64,000 bases of DNA from the NCBI RefSeq assembly GCF_022201045.2, contig NC_068561.1, positions 17,424,501 to 17,488,500 of the forward strand. The letters are read 5' to 3'. This stretch comes from Citrus sinensis. Taxonomy: Eukaryota > Streptophyta > Magnoliopsida > Sapindales > Rutaceae. Numbering within the stretch: the stretch's first letter is position 1; each line of letters starts with the position of its first letter. Made by a program: the position numbers and the translations under genes. Positions 25,541 through 36,405 of this stretch are shown here, in pieces. Below the pieces are notes generated by a model. The model did not search any database. It had not been told where the DNA came from and was given only the letters and a program-made list of their open reading frames with translations.

Positions 25541-27128
25541 AATCCAACTCCCTCCTCACCCTAAAATTTTTTAAATTCACAAGCATATTTACGCATTTTC
25601 ATTAAATATGTGAAACTCTTCAAGCCAAAACCGAAGTCTCTTCTGATACAAAAACAAAATTTTTAACGCTCGTAAGTTGCGAGCCTCGGAAAAAAAGAAA
25701 GAAAGAAAGAATTAATGCTCACAATCACAAAAAGCCCATGAAATGTGGAAATAGGGTGTGCTATTTGAACTCAAAGTTTTCTCTCGACACTCATTTCTGA
25801 ACGCACCCACAATGCAAATTTAAAAAATAAAAATTTACCCTATAAACGTTCAAAAATCTAAAAATAACCCCGATATTAATTTACCCTTTAAATCTTCTTC
25901 TTCTTCTTCATTCTTCATTCACTTTTTTATTTCCTCACCCCCTCTTATTGAATGGTGACGGCATAAGGGGTTTAACTCTGATCAACCTTGCTAATATTAA
26001 AGATTATAATGATTGTCCATAAATTGAAAACTTTGATCGAACAAACTACTGAATATGTTACAGATGAGTTTATAATAACATTATCGATTTTTTTTCATCC
26101 ATTGGCATTCAATCTTCATGAAAATCTTAATAATTTTGTATCGTAATTGCAGGATGCAAAGAATTAATTCTTCTTGTCTTTTCACCCATCGCCATAGTTG
26201 CCATTGAGTACAAATCAGCTTAATTAATTATTAGTTATACATATCAAGGACTCTAGGTTTTTTTTTTTTTTAAGGCTTGAATCATCAAATTCAATTATTT
26301 CTATTGTTTGATTTTGTTATTTGATTGTGTATTTCAGAAGATGCAGAAAGTTGTTTTATTTTATGTAGAATTTTCATTCTCTTCCTACGGTATTTTTTTT
26401 TCCTATCGTTAATGTTAATTTTCATAATGGATGATTTGATAATAAAAATTATTGTGGAATTATGGGTGTAAAGAGTTTTTTTGTGAGTTCAAATAAACCT
26501 GCCTGTGAAAATAAACCTTGAGCAAAAACCGAAGTAGAATAATACCTTGAGCAAAAACAGAAGTAGAATAATAGAAAGACAATTTTACCTTGGACAATGC
26601 AAAAACAAATTTTTTAATGTTCAGAAGTCACAAGCTTATTAAAAAAAAAAATTTAAGTTTACATCACAGAATAAAAAAAAGTATAAAACAAATTTTTTTA
26701 TTACCAGCATCAAATAAAATTAAAAAAGGCCTGACCGGGTTTGAATTCGGGTGATTAGTAAAAAAAATCATAGGTACTAGAACCAAATTAATTAAAATAT
26801 GAATAATAGTACTAAATTTATATAGTACGTTATGTATACAATTTGTATTTTAAGTGGGAATATAGCCAAAAATTAAATTTTGGGCGGGATAAAAAAATTC
26901 AATGGCATTTCACATATACAATGAACAGAAAAAAATAATAATTTATTCATTAAAAAGAAAAATCAAATATATAATGGAGTGGGAACAATCTTGTTGATAA
27001 CAATTACGCTGTGGTGTCATTAATCCATAATGGCCTGTTTACTAATCCTTGAGGGAGGGGAATTATTAAATTGTTTACTTGTTAAAGCTGACGTTGGGAA
27101 TAGAAATGAAGTGTTGGGATCCATACAA
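25541..27128. other. AT-rich stretch without recognisable gene
   Basis: Contains a 29-bp tandem duplication (26515-26572, accttgagcaaaaac.gaag) and several poly-A/T runs. A similar phrase (caaaaaccgaagt.. acaaaaacaaa.tttttaa) recurs near 25628 and 26550, hinting at a decayed repeat. No coding sequence was recognised. Confidence 0.55.
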
Positions 27129-27728
27129 AATCAGGTTGAGTTCTGCTATTTACCCCGGGTCAAATTCCGGGTCAAACCCCGAAAATTAAAACAAAACGAC
27201 GTCGTTTTCTCTTCTTCATGAAACGCTACCGTTTCACCCTAGCAAAAGCAAACGTTCCTCTCTTCGTTTTTGTCTCTCTCTCTCTCTCTTGCTCTGTGTC
27301 TCCTAAAAAAGCAAAGCATAGCAACAAACAAAATCAGAGAGGAGAGAGAGACCTCTCGGAGCTTTAAAACAAAAAAATAAAAACAAGCTCTCTGTATCAT
27401 CAATCGACTGCAAAAGCATAGATTCTTAGTTGAGATTCGAACTGTTCAACCGCGGATTGGATAACGAGAAGGGGAATCCGCTTTTCACATTCTCCTTTCT
27501 TTTTCGGGTTCCTAGCCGGTTCTAGAGCTAAATCCTTCGTCCGCTAGCTAATAGTCTCATCTTCTCTCTTTCATGACTTTCTTGTTGCCCTTTGTTGAGG
27601 AAAATCCTTTTAGAGCTGGGAAAACAAAATCTCCAGTCGCATTCGATCTAGAGTCAAGCAGCCCTTCTTCCTTGTTCCCCTCCTCTTCGTTTTCGTCTTC
27701 CCCTCTTTGTTTTCTCGTCTTCGTTTTC

Positions 27729-27886
27729 GTCTGCAATTTGTGCTTGAATTGGTCTAGAATTTGTGCTGATTTGGTCTGCAATTTGTGCTTGAATTTGTCT
27801 GGAATTTGTGCTTGAGTTGGTCTGCAATTTGTGCTTGATTTGGTCTGGAAATTGTGCTGATTTGGTCTGGAATTTGAGCTGATTTG
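27729..27886. repeat. Seven-copy 22-23-bp tandem repeat
   Basis: Seven imperfect copies of gtctgcaatttgtgcttgaattg, alternating 23- and 22-bp forms (gtctggaatttgtgctgatttg). They lie inside Pack-MULE 2, directly upstream of the captured PPR piece. Read on either strand they give a repetitive peptide, which I regard as incidental. Confidence 0.9.
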
Positions 27887-27902
27887 GTCTGCAAAAAATA
27901 CA

Positions 27903-28303
27903 GCGTTCACTCAACGGCGGGACAAGGTTTCTTGGAATGCTGTGTTGACTGGCTATGCTCGTCGTGTTCAGAGTGAAGAAGCTATGACATCTTTCTCAGA
28001 GATGCAATGGGAGACAAGACCTTGTAAATTTACATTTGAAACTCTTTTTGGCAGCATGTGCAAACATTTCTTCTCTTGAGCAAGGCAAACAAATTCATTG
28101 TTTCATGATTAGAAATTGTTACAAGATAAATGTTGTATGCAGAGGAGCTTTAGTTGAGGTGTACACTAAATGCCGTTGTCTTGAGTATGCAATACGGGTT
28201 TTCAAGGAGTCATCTTCATTGGATGTGATTATTTGCAACTCTATGATTTTGGGATTTTGTCATAACGAAAGGGGCAGAGAAGCACTTGAATTTTTTCTGC
28301 CTT
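27903..28303 (+). pseudogene. Captured PPR (PLS-type) protein fragment
   Basis: The first frame gives RRDKVSWNAVLTGYARRVQS and EEAMTSFSEM; after one frame change near 28035 it continues LAACANISSLEQGKQIHCFM, ALVEVYTKCRCLEYAIRVF and DVIICNSMILGFCHNERGRE, ending EALEFF at a stop. These are the helical repeats of a PLS-class pentatricopeptide protein, a family that edits or processes organelle RNA. About 130 residues remain, with no start, transit peptide or E/DYW end, so it is a fragment moved by the surrounding element. Confidence 0.88.
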
Positions 28304-28449
28304 AGTTTGTTTTGTTTTTACTAGCTCAAACGACTACGTTTCATGCAAGTAAAAAAAAAAAAACAAAACAAAAACGACGCCGTTTTGAAATAATTCGGGA
28401 TTTGACCCAGGGTTTGACCCGGGGAAAGTATCATTTTCCAATCAGGTTT

Positions 28450-29008
28450 GATTATTGGAGTTCTGATTTCAGCGGGGATTTGGGAATCAGAAGCCCATTC
28501 CCGCGAATGACAAAATTATCCCCATTATATTTTTTATTTTACTAAAATACCCTCTTTACAATTAAATAATAAAAATTGAAAAAAATGAAAAACCCACGAA
28601 ATCCTTAACCCAGCGGCCAACTGACCCACTCGTCGTCTATCATCTGGAACCAAAGAAACGATCGGCGGCAGCACCTTCGCCAGTTGCAGGCCATCTCTGT
28701 TGCTTGTCATCGGTCGGATGTCGCCGCTGTCAATGTTCAGGCTCTCCGTCGTCGTCGAAGAACAATTGAATTATGATGATTATTGATGGTAAGATTGGTG
28801 ATGATGATGATTTTTTATGACAAGCAATAGAGATGATGATGATTATTATTGATGATGTAATTGTGATGATGAAGATGATGTATTTGTGATGACGATGATG
28901 AAAATTTTGATGTTGATGAAGAAGAAGAACCGAAATCGACAGGAGGAAAAAGAAGAAATTGTGATGATAATGATGTTGATGAAGAAGATGAAATTGGCGT
29001 GATTGATG
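28450..29008. other. Flank with GAT/GAA-rich simple sequence
   Basis: From about 28765 to 29008 the sequence is an imperfect run of gat, gaa and tga triplets (28799-28815, 28836-28930, 28970-28990). Open frames across it are by-products of the repeat. 28450-28760 shows no recognisable gene. Confidence 0.7.
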
Positions 29009-29883
29009 ACGAAAAAGTAACGAGCAATTTGCGGAAAAGAGAAAGAAAAAAGAGAAGAAGAAGAAGAAGAAGAGAAAAGAAAAAAGAAACATATTAGAGA
29101 TAAAAATAATAAAAAAATGAAAGAGGACAAAAATTATAACTATTATTATTATTAAAAGTAATGTTTTTAATAATAATAATCATAATCATAATTATATAAT
29201 AAAAATAATGAGAATAATACGTTAAAGGGTATTATTGTAATTTATAATAATTTTTTCTGATTTTAAAATAAAAATATCAATAAAATTTATTTTAATTTCG
29301 ATTCTTACAATTAAAGTAAACAATGAATTCTCATTTTCATTCTAGTTCATTTCAATTACGGACTAGTGAATGCATGATTACAAGAGTGAATGGATAAAAT
29401 TTATCAATCACTGCTTCTTAAAAAATCTGTACAACTTAATTTTCTTGATAACTTCTCTAAATGATTACAAGTGGATTAAATGAAAAAAATATGTAAATTA
29501 CCCGTTATGTACGTTTAAGCTTTGAAATTGTATCTAGTGCTTTTTATCCTCTTTTACCATAACTGAAGCCTGCTGTTGTATCACCATAACTGAAGCCTTG
29601 CTATGAAAATCTGAGGAAACCAAAATATCATCACCAATAACGCCCAAATCCTCAACCTCGTTCCATTCTGATAGTCCTATCAATACTTGCGAATTATTAT
29701 CATGTCTTCTTCCAGCTAATACGAGATCAAAGTCATCAGCAATGGCATGAAGCATATATGCTGCCGTGTCAGCTCCTTCTTTTACACTTCTCTTTATGTA
29801 CTTAACATTCTTGTTGTCAAATATTATTCCTTCTGAACTCACTAATCATGTTTGAATCCTGCTTTTCCTCCATCAAATCATTA
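29009..29883. repeat. Duplicated CHX 3'-flank, copy B (empty Pack-MULE site)
   Basis: Matches 20534-20819 plus 22388-22951. At 29290-29303 it reads ttttaatttcgattctt where copy A has the Pack-MULE and two copies of ctaatttcg; it thus preserves the pre-insertion state. Beyond 29883 copy B continues into more CHX coding sequence, whereas copy A jumps to copia. Confidence 0.92.
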
Positions 29884-31003
29884 GTGGAATGATTATTCAT
29901 AGCGATGAATCGGATTATTGTAAGCATAATGCTAGTATTATCAGCCATACGCAAGAGCCTCGCAATCATCGGGCCCTCCTATGAAAATCACACACACGTT
30001 TATCTTCAAACTACGTGCGAATATGTGTGTACAATCTGAAAATATCCCACGATCGAACAAGATTCCAACTGAACAAGGGGCTACTTTGAGTACTTTTTTT
30101 AGCACTAGTTTAGTAGTTTATAATATAAGATATGAATATGGTTACCATAAATGGTAGCAAAAAAGATCCAATGCCTTTAAAAATTGCTAGCTGGCCTCCC
30201 AGCCTTTTTAACAATGCTTATGTATACTCGTACGCTGAGCAAGAATAGCATGTAAAAGAGGCCAAATGTATCAAAGACGTTAAGGACTGTCGAAACCTTT
30301 GGGGAGAACATTTTCTTGCTGAACTTTTCATTGCGTTCAAGGAACGAAGGGCCGAGGGCAATTCCAGCCTGCGGCACAAAAAGGAGTGTTAATGAAACCC
30401 ATTGATGACAATCAAAGGGAAAAATTAAGTAAAAGAATGAGATTTGTATTTAGTATTGTTCTTAGATTTGTGCTACCCTTTTTTTATAAGTTTGTGATGA
30501 CAATTTTTCAATATACAAGAATAATGTAAGTTGATTAAATCTCAATCAAACATTTATAGATACTTATGTTTATGGGCAGAACCAATTAAGCACATGATTG
30601 TTTGTAATTTGTGTTAAATTGGTGTAATCAATAATGTTGAATTACTAACGATTATATGCAGTATGCATTTCATGAATTACGGACGTTAATTTAGACAAAC
30701 AAGTGTGAAATTATGCAGTATAATAATAATAATAATCATCATCATCATCATCATCATTAAAAAAAAAAAGAAAAAAAGAAACTGTAAAGGCTACTAGAAT
30801 TTGTGAAATGAATGCTACTTGGCCAAAAGGCTTGAGAATGGCTGGAAAAATGACGTGAGAAAAGTAACGATGGCAATGGGATAAAGAAATTCTAGAAATG
30901 GGAAGAATGTGGTCTCTTCTTTGATTATCGAATCTACCACTCGAGTTTTTTTATACGATTCACAAAATGCAGTGAAATTGTCCCATTCTTGGAGCCTAGC
31001 CAT
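29534..31003 (-). pseudogene. CHX paralogue with an internal deletion
   Basis: Exon 1 (31003-30790) starts MARLQEWDNFTAFCESYKKT and reaches FLTSFFQPF, then is frameshifted before the expected splice site. The exon 2 start (30370-30115) gives AGIALGPSFLERNEKFSKK and VFDTFGLFYMLFLLSVRV. Near 30115 the reading jumps into the middle of exon 3 (KKVLKVAPCSVGILFDRG, CVIFIGGPDDCEALAYG), so most of the membrane core and intron 2 are missing, about 1.5 kb compared with the intact gene. A short deletion after ALAYG adds a stop. The C-terminus to 29534 is intact. It cannot make a transporter. Confidence 0.9.
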
Positions 31004-32043
31004 TCTTAGTCCGCCAGTTTCACCGTCGCCGGAAAATGTTGCAAAATCAGAACATGAATGTCTTTAGAAGGAGAGCTTTCTACGAACACAAAATGTAAAT
31101 GAATTGTAGACTGGGGGGGGCTAAAACTAATTTTCATTTATTATGTGGCTTGCAGGGGGCATAAATTCTAATAAAAAAAATTAAAACCCATCTAAGCAAA
31201 AATGAAGCCGAAAACAATGCTTTCTTACTGGACTATACTTATTTAGAAATTGCAAGTGAGAACAGATAACCATCTCATCTGGGGGGGCCAAAAAAAAAAA
31301 AAAAACCAAATAAATTTTGTGCCACATCCAAAACAGACTCGAATCAATTACTTGGTTTATTCTATCCACATTTTTCGTTTGCCCTGTAGGTGTTCATGGC
31401 CTTAATTTTATTAGTCAGACTGTCAGAGCATAACTATTTTCTAAAGAATTGTGCATCTTAAATAAGTCGAAATTCTGTTGTTAATTTACCAAATATTTTA
31501 TGCTTTATTTAAAAAAATATAAAATAAAATAAAAAAGATAGCAGGGCCGTGCGTGGGAGAATGACATATTGAATATTTCAAGTTCTATTTCTCCTTTTTG
31601 ACCTCGCCTTATGATAATATGAACAGTTCATGAAATCTTGGGGAAGAGTAACCAAAAAAAAAAAATTGCAAAAGGCAATTTTTGTAGAGTGTGTGATATT
31701 TTATGCTTCATATATACATTTGCGAATCCCACAGAATTTGCAATAGGCAAAGCTATATAGTCATTAATTAGTAGTAAATTTGATACAAAGACACACTGAC
31801 CCTGAGTTTTCACGACAAATTATAGACTAATATATAAAGAAAGTAACAATCTCTCCAAATTTCTGATAACACTGTTGCATCACTCTTTCAAACACCAATA
31901 TAGAGGAGAGGTGAACAACTGGTCCCCAACAACTACATTTTTTTTTTTTTTTGAGGCTCACTGAACGGTACGCAAATTCTCAGAGATCTCGACACTTAAT
32001 AGAACGATATTAGTTAGTGGAAAATAATTGCCTCCTTTTCTTT
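31004..32043. other. Intergenic region between CHX pseudogene and PP2C
   Basis: No gene recognised. Contains poly-G and poly-A runs (31110-31118, 31280-31306) and a poly-T (31938-31953). Likely includes the PP2C 3' untranslated region at its right end. Confidence 0.6.
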
Positions 32044-34609
32044 TCACCCTGCAATATCTTCAAAACGATTTCCTGATCTTCGCCGGCTCAATCCACGTGC
32101 AAATCGAGGAAGCTTCACTAAAGAATTAACTCTACTAACTCCTTTAAGTGCGCTATATTCTTCCAGGGACATCCTGCTGTGCACGGACAATTCGGTCTCT
32201 GTTGCTTGACTTCTCATTGATCTACTACCAGCGGCGTGCGGATAACTTACTTGACTTATGCTGCTGCAATAGCTCGTGTCAGATTTTGATTTTGTTAACA
32301 GAGGCTTGTGTCCCAGGAATAAGCAAATCGCGGCACAATCGTCAATCTTGGAACCTGGATATTTTGTTCTCCAGGCTCTAACTGCTCGACTTACTAGCAT
32401 TTTTGCTGCCATTTCTTTCTTGCTCGCACAAGCTACTGTTCTTATCACCTCACTGTTTGTCAAAACATCCCATACCTGCAAAGACCAGATTGATTAGGAG
32501 ATGTCTTTTAATAGTTCTCGATACAAAGAATCGATTATTCAAATTTAACAAAATGTGAACATCTATGTAGATAATTTGTTAACACGTGAGTCTAATATCA
32601 TAATTTTGGACTGAGTGCTTCTCTTTTGCAGACACATACATTTTTTTGGTGGAAAAAAAAAAGAAAAAGATCCTATTTATATAAAGATTTGCTAGAAGAC
32701 TCAAATTTACGTCCTTAACATTCTTTACAAATAGTTGTCAATCTTTTGCCTTTTGGTAGTTCTATGCACATAGAATTGTTAGTCTAAATTATATCAAAAT
32801 GCAAATGTCGGCACATGTGAATACTTAATTAAATTTTGGCAGATCAACAATAGATAAATAGCTCGGGTTGTGCCTTTTTTCTTACCCCATCGGTTGCTAG
32901 AACCACAAACTGATCCTCTCTAGTAAGTTTTCTGTAAGAAATTTCAGGAATTGAGATAAGGCCGTAACCCTTCAAGCAAAAATCTCCGAAAGCCCTGGCC
33001 ATGGCTAGACCAGGGCAATCTTCATCAGGCATCCATACTCTATACACGTCTGGTTCTTCATCCATTGCAAAAACTCTGCCTTTACAATTCCTGATTCTTT
33101 CAGCTTCACCTGAATAACAAAAAAAACCATTAGATTGATTAAATTAGTTGGGCTTTTAGGCCAAATGAAAACAACCTACCTGCAATCTCAGGTTTCAAAT
33201 CAGTTGTGAGTTGGACAGGAACGAGTTGGTTTCTATCATCTCTAGTGCAAAGAACAGCTCTAGAATCACCCAAATTGGCAATTATCAAGTGTTCTCCCTG
33301 CAAATCGAAAAGAACAGCAGGAAGGAAGTCCAGTTTATTCCACAATAGTAGTAAATTAAAAGCTGCAGAACTCTAATCCTGAGCATTCCCTAAATTGAAT
33401 TGATTAAGGGTCCGAGGGTACCTTTTTGATGATATTTACAGCAGTTGCACCACTGCTGTAGCTGTCCACTGCAGATGCCAAGCCAAGTTCATCATCAAGT
33501 TCTTCATAAGCTTTAACTAAGCTAGCCTCCAAAGCACGAAAGAATGGATTTTGACTAGATTTGGAACCATTACTATAATCTTCATGATTTCTCTTGAGAA
33601 GCTTGATTGCTGTAGAGAGCTTTGATGGTAAATTGTCACGTACATGACGAGCAATCTTGTGACCCGCAGGTCCGTGGCCATCAAACACTCCGCAGAAGAC
33701 TGTATCTTTATCACCAGTAAAGTTCTGAATCAAAATTGGACGTCAAGTTTCATTTGTTAAATTTTACTTTCTCTATTTTGAATCCAACAGTTGGAAGTAG
33801 GAACTTTAGGATTCATGTCCTTTTAAATTGCGGCCATGAACTAAAGCCTTTTCAAAAAGTTTAATTCATGAATTACAGAACAAGATTGCATTTCTTTAAT
33901 CATAAGTCCCATAATGCTGAGAGTGCATGTCTATGGTGCAAAAATATATAGATAAATAAATAAACTATTTTGATCTAGGAACGTTGTGATCACAAATATC
34001 AAATTAAATTATTATATCACAGGTCTGATAAGTTTGGCTAGATGAAAATGATTAATAATTCCCAGATAACAGCCAGGTAAGAGAAATGGAAACCAAAAAG
34101 AAAAAAATAAAGAAAACACCAATCTCAACACCAAAATGCGAATTGTCAATAAATTTATCAGAATCTTGAATAATTCATACGTTTGGAGAAAGGGAAAAAA
34201 TGATGATCCTACAATTAACATTATACCAGGAAAATTGATTTGATCAGAAATTGAAATGAGAGCCAAGAAATTAATGCATTAATCAATACAATCAAATAAT
34301 CTGAAATAACATATACATGTATATAAATGAAATCATATTGTTGAGATCAAAATTAGAGAATTAGTTGGATGAAATAATTACCTCCCAAACAGTCATGGCA
34401 TCTTGATTTATACCTTTTCTTCCTTGTTGTGTAAACATAGAAATATTCTTAGAAGATCCTTGTAATCTGACAGAGGCTCCATTATCACCAACTCTCACAA
34501 AATCATCTTCCCCGCCAATTTTCTTATTATTATAATTATCTTTGCGTTCCATTTCCTCCTCCTCATAGACGGATCCATACTTAACCTCTATGCTACAACA
34601 ACCTCCCAT
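32044..34609 (-). CDS. Protein phosphatase 2C, putatively N-myristoylated
   Basis: Metal-dependent serine/threonine phosphatase (PP2C/PPM). Five exons: 34609-34382, 33724-33422, 33297-33180, 33109-32886 and 32475-32044; introns are GT..AG and the phases agree, giving 434 residues. The protein starts MGGCCS, a consensus for myristoylation at Gly2 with adjacent Cys for palmitoylation, so membrane attachment is likely. PP2C motifs in order: GRKGINQDAM (about 65-75), FCGVFDGHGPAGH (metal-binding Asp-Gly), SGATAV, NLGDSRAVL, LAMARAFGDFCLK, FVVLATDGVWDVLTN and DDCAAICLFL. A basic Ser-rich tail ends RSGNRFEDIAG. The arrangement resembles plant clade E PP2Cs; the exact orthologue is not assigned. Confidence 0.93.
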
Positions 34610-35761
34610 GTTATGTGTTATGAAGCACCCACTAAAGCCCTACAAATACCCAAATATTTTCCGGGAAAATGGGAAGGATTTTCTTGGGATCCAAAATGCT
34701 CATATCATCATTTTCATGAAGAGGCAGGCAGCCCCAGAAGGAGAGGAAATATTAATTCAAGGTGATGGTGAGGAGGTTGGTACATAAATGTATATGAAAC
34801 AGCATATTTATTTTAAAAGACAAAAAGGAAGTTAAAGATCAAGAAGAAAGGACCAATCATGAAACATTTTTTTTCTTAATTTTATTTTGTTTATTTATCT
34901 TGTTTTAGAGGATTAGGGAAAATTGGAACAGATAATTTGGTGAATGGCGATATTAAGAATAAAAAACGGCGTGTTGGTCGTTTGTATCTCAAGAGTTTGT
35001 TTTATGAATTATCGACGTGCTCATCTCTTACTCTTGCCATGTAATGTCAAAAGAGCTCTTTTCGCTCGCACGATAATGAGGGTGATTAATGACTGATTTA
35101 TCCCCTTTCTTGTTTCATCTCACTCTTCAACTACTATTTAACCATGGCAAGAAATCGTTTCCAATAATTTTAGTCTCATAACATTTACTAAATATTGGTT
35201 TCTGATACTGCTATCAAAGATGTTTGGGTAATTTTAAATTTTGCTGGAGAAAATGATCATTCCCTCCCGCAATACAATCTCAACCAGCAGCTCATAACAC
35301 AATAAATCTACTGATGTTTGGGATTGTGGCACTGGCATGAGAATAAATCTTACAGCTCCTAATCGAAGTCAGATTTTATGACTGGGGGAAGAGGGTATAT
35401 AAGAAATTATGCCATTCAGATTAGTTTTCATTTACACAAATAATGTTACGGGATAAAGGTAATTCAGCCAGTTTGTTTGCCAAAGCTGGTGCTAAAATGA
35501 CCTGGTCTGTAATCTATAATGTAACCATATAACAAGACTCAAGCCAGCAAAGAGCAGTCAACAATGTTTACCAAATATGATACCCAGCTCAGCATATTTT
35601 CTTCAGCTCATTGCCGCAGTCAATGTAATACCCGACAAGTTCTAGGCTCATGACTCCAGTCAAGAGTCTGTCCCTTCCCTTATAGATCAGAACCATCTAT
35701 TCGATGTTGATGCAAATGTAACATCAAACAAGTTTTTAGAAATTTTTAGAAGCTTTCAACC

Positions 35762-35799
<38 letters not shown>

Positions 35800-36405
35800 C
35801 ACCAAATCCCAAAGCAGTTGTGTTTGTTCTATATTATGGACCGAGAAAAATTATAATACAAACACTGCTATAGATTGTTTGTATTAAAAACACTGCTATA
35901 GATTGTTTAACAATGTCGGGGTTTGGGATGAACAACCTCAATTCTCAGATAAAACACAAAAGTTTTATGTAAATTGAGCTCCCAGTGCCACCACCATGAA
36001 ATCCATAGCATCAGAACTGCCAGCCAACAAACAACTCAACAACATTTCTATCTTACAAGTTAAACAATCAACGAGTGAAATTCAAGGTGCCCCAGACAAA
36101 TCAAAACATTTACTCATTTTAGCTGAACAACACTTCAAAATTTCATCTCTAGTTTACAGTTGCAAGCTAAACCCATTGATAAATAAGAAAAAGGAAACTG
36201 AAGGTGCCAATAAGCAGGACGTAACAGAATTTTCATTTGTAATTGCAATTCTTACAACAAAAGAAATCTGGACAGAATGAAATACTATTAAAAAAAAAAA
36301 AATCCTACAGCATTTCACTGTAAATTTAGGGCGGGGGGGATCCAATGGTTTTGAAAGGTTTAAAAAAAAAAAAACAGTGGAGAGGTAATGTGGAATCGTT
36401 ACCGA
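34610..36405. other. Intergenic region with a (GA)n microsatellite
   Basis: The left part would hold the PP2C promoter and leader. A GA run occupies 35766-35797. A 25-bp phrase (aaacactgctatagattgttt) is repeated at 35861 and 35887. Nothing coding is recognised; the right end likely includes the 3' untranslated region of the next gene. Confidence 0.6.

Larger units (their letters stand above)
27138..28439. mobile_element. Pack-MULE carrying a PPR gene fragment
   Basis: This 1302-bp element is flanked by an exact 9-bp duplication AATCAGGTT (27129-27137 and 28440-28448). The ends align without gaps as inverted repeats: both arms share CCCCGGGTCAAA, then GGGTCAAA and cccg, then AAAACG(A/G)CGTCGTTTT, and a further catgaaacg, so the TIRs reach about 110 bp. 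The outermost bases are diverged (GAGTTCTGCTATTTA against GGAAAATGATACTTT). Inside are a CT-rich leader-like stretch, a 22-23-bp tandem repeat (27729-27886) and a PPR coding fragment (27903-28303). No transposase. Confidence 0.87.

Noticed and set aside
28730-29130. Overlapping minus-strand open frames rich in Ser, His, Ile and Phe
   Set aside because: They are produced by the GAT/GAA simple repeat at 28770-29090; no domain, start context or splice signals.
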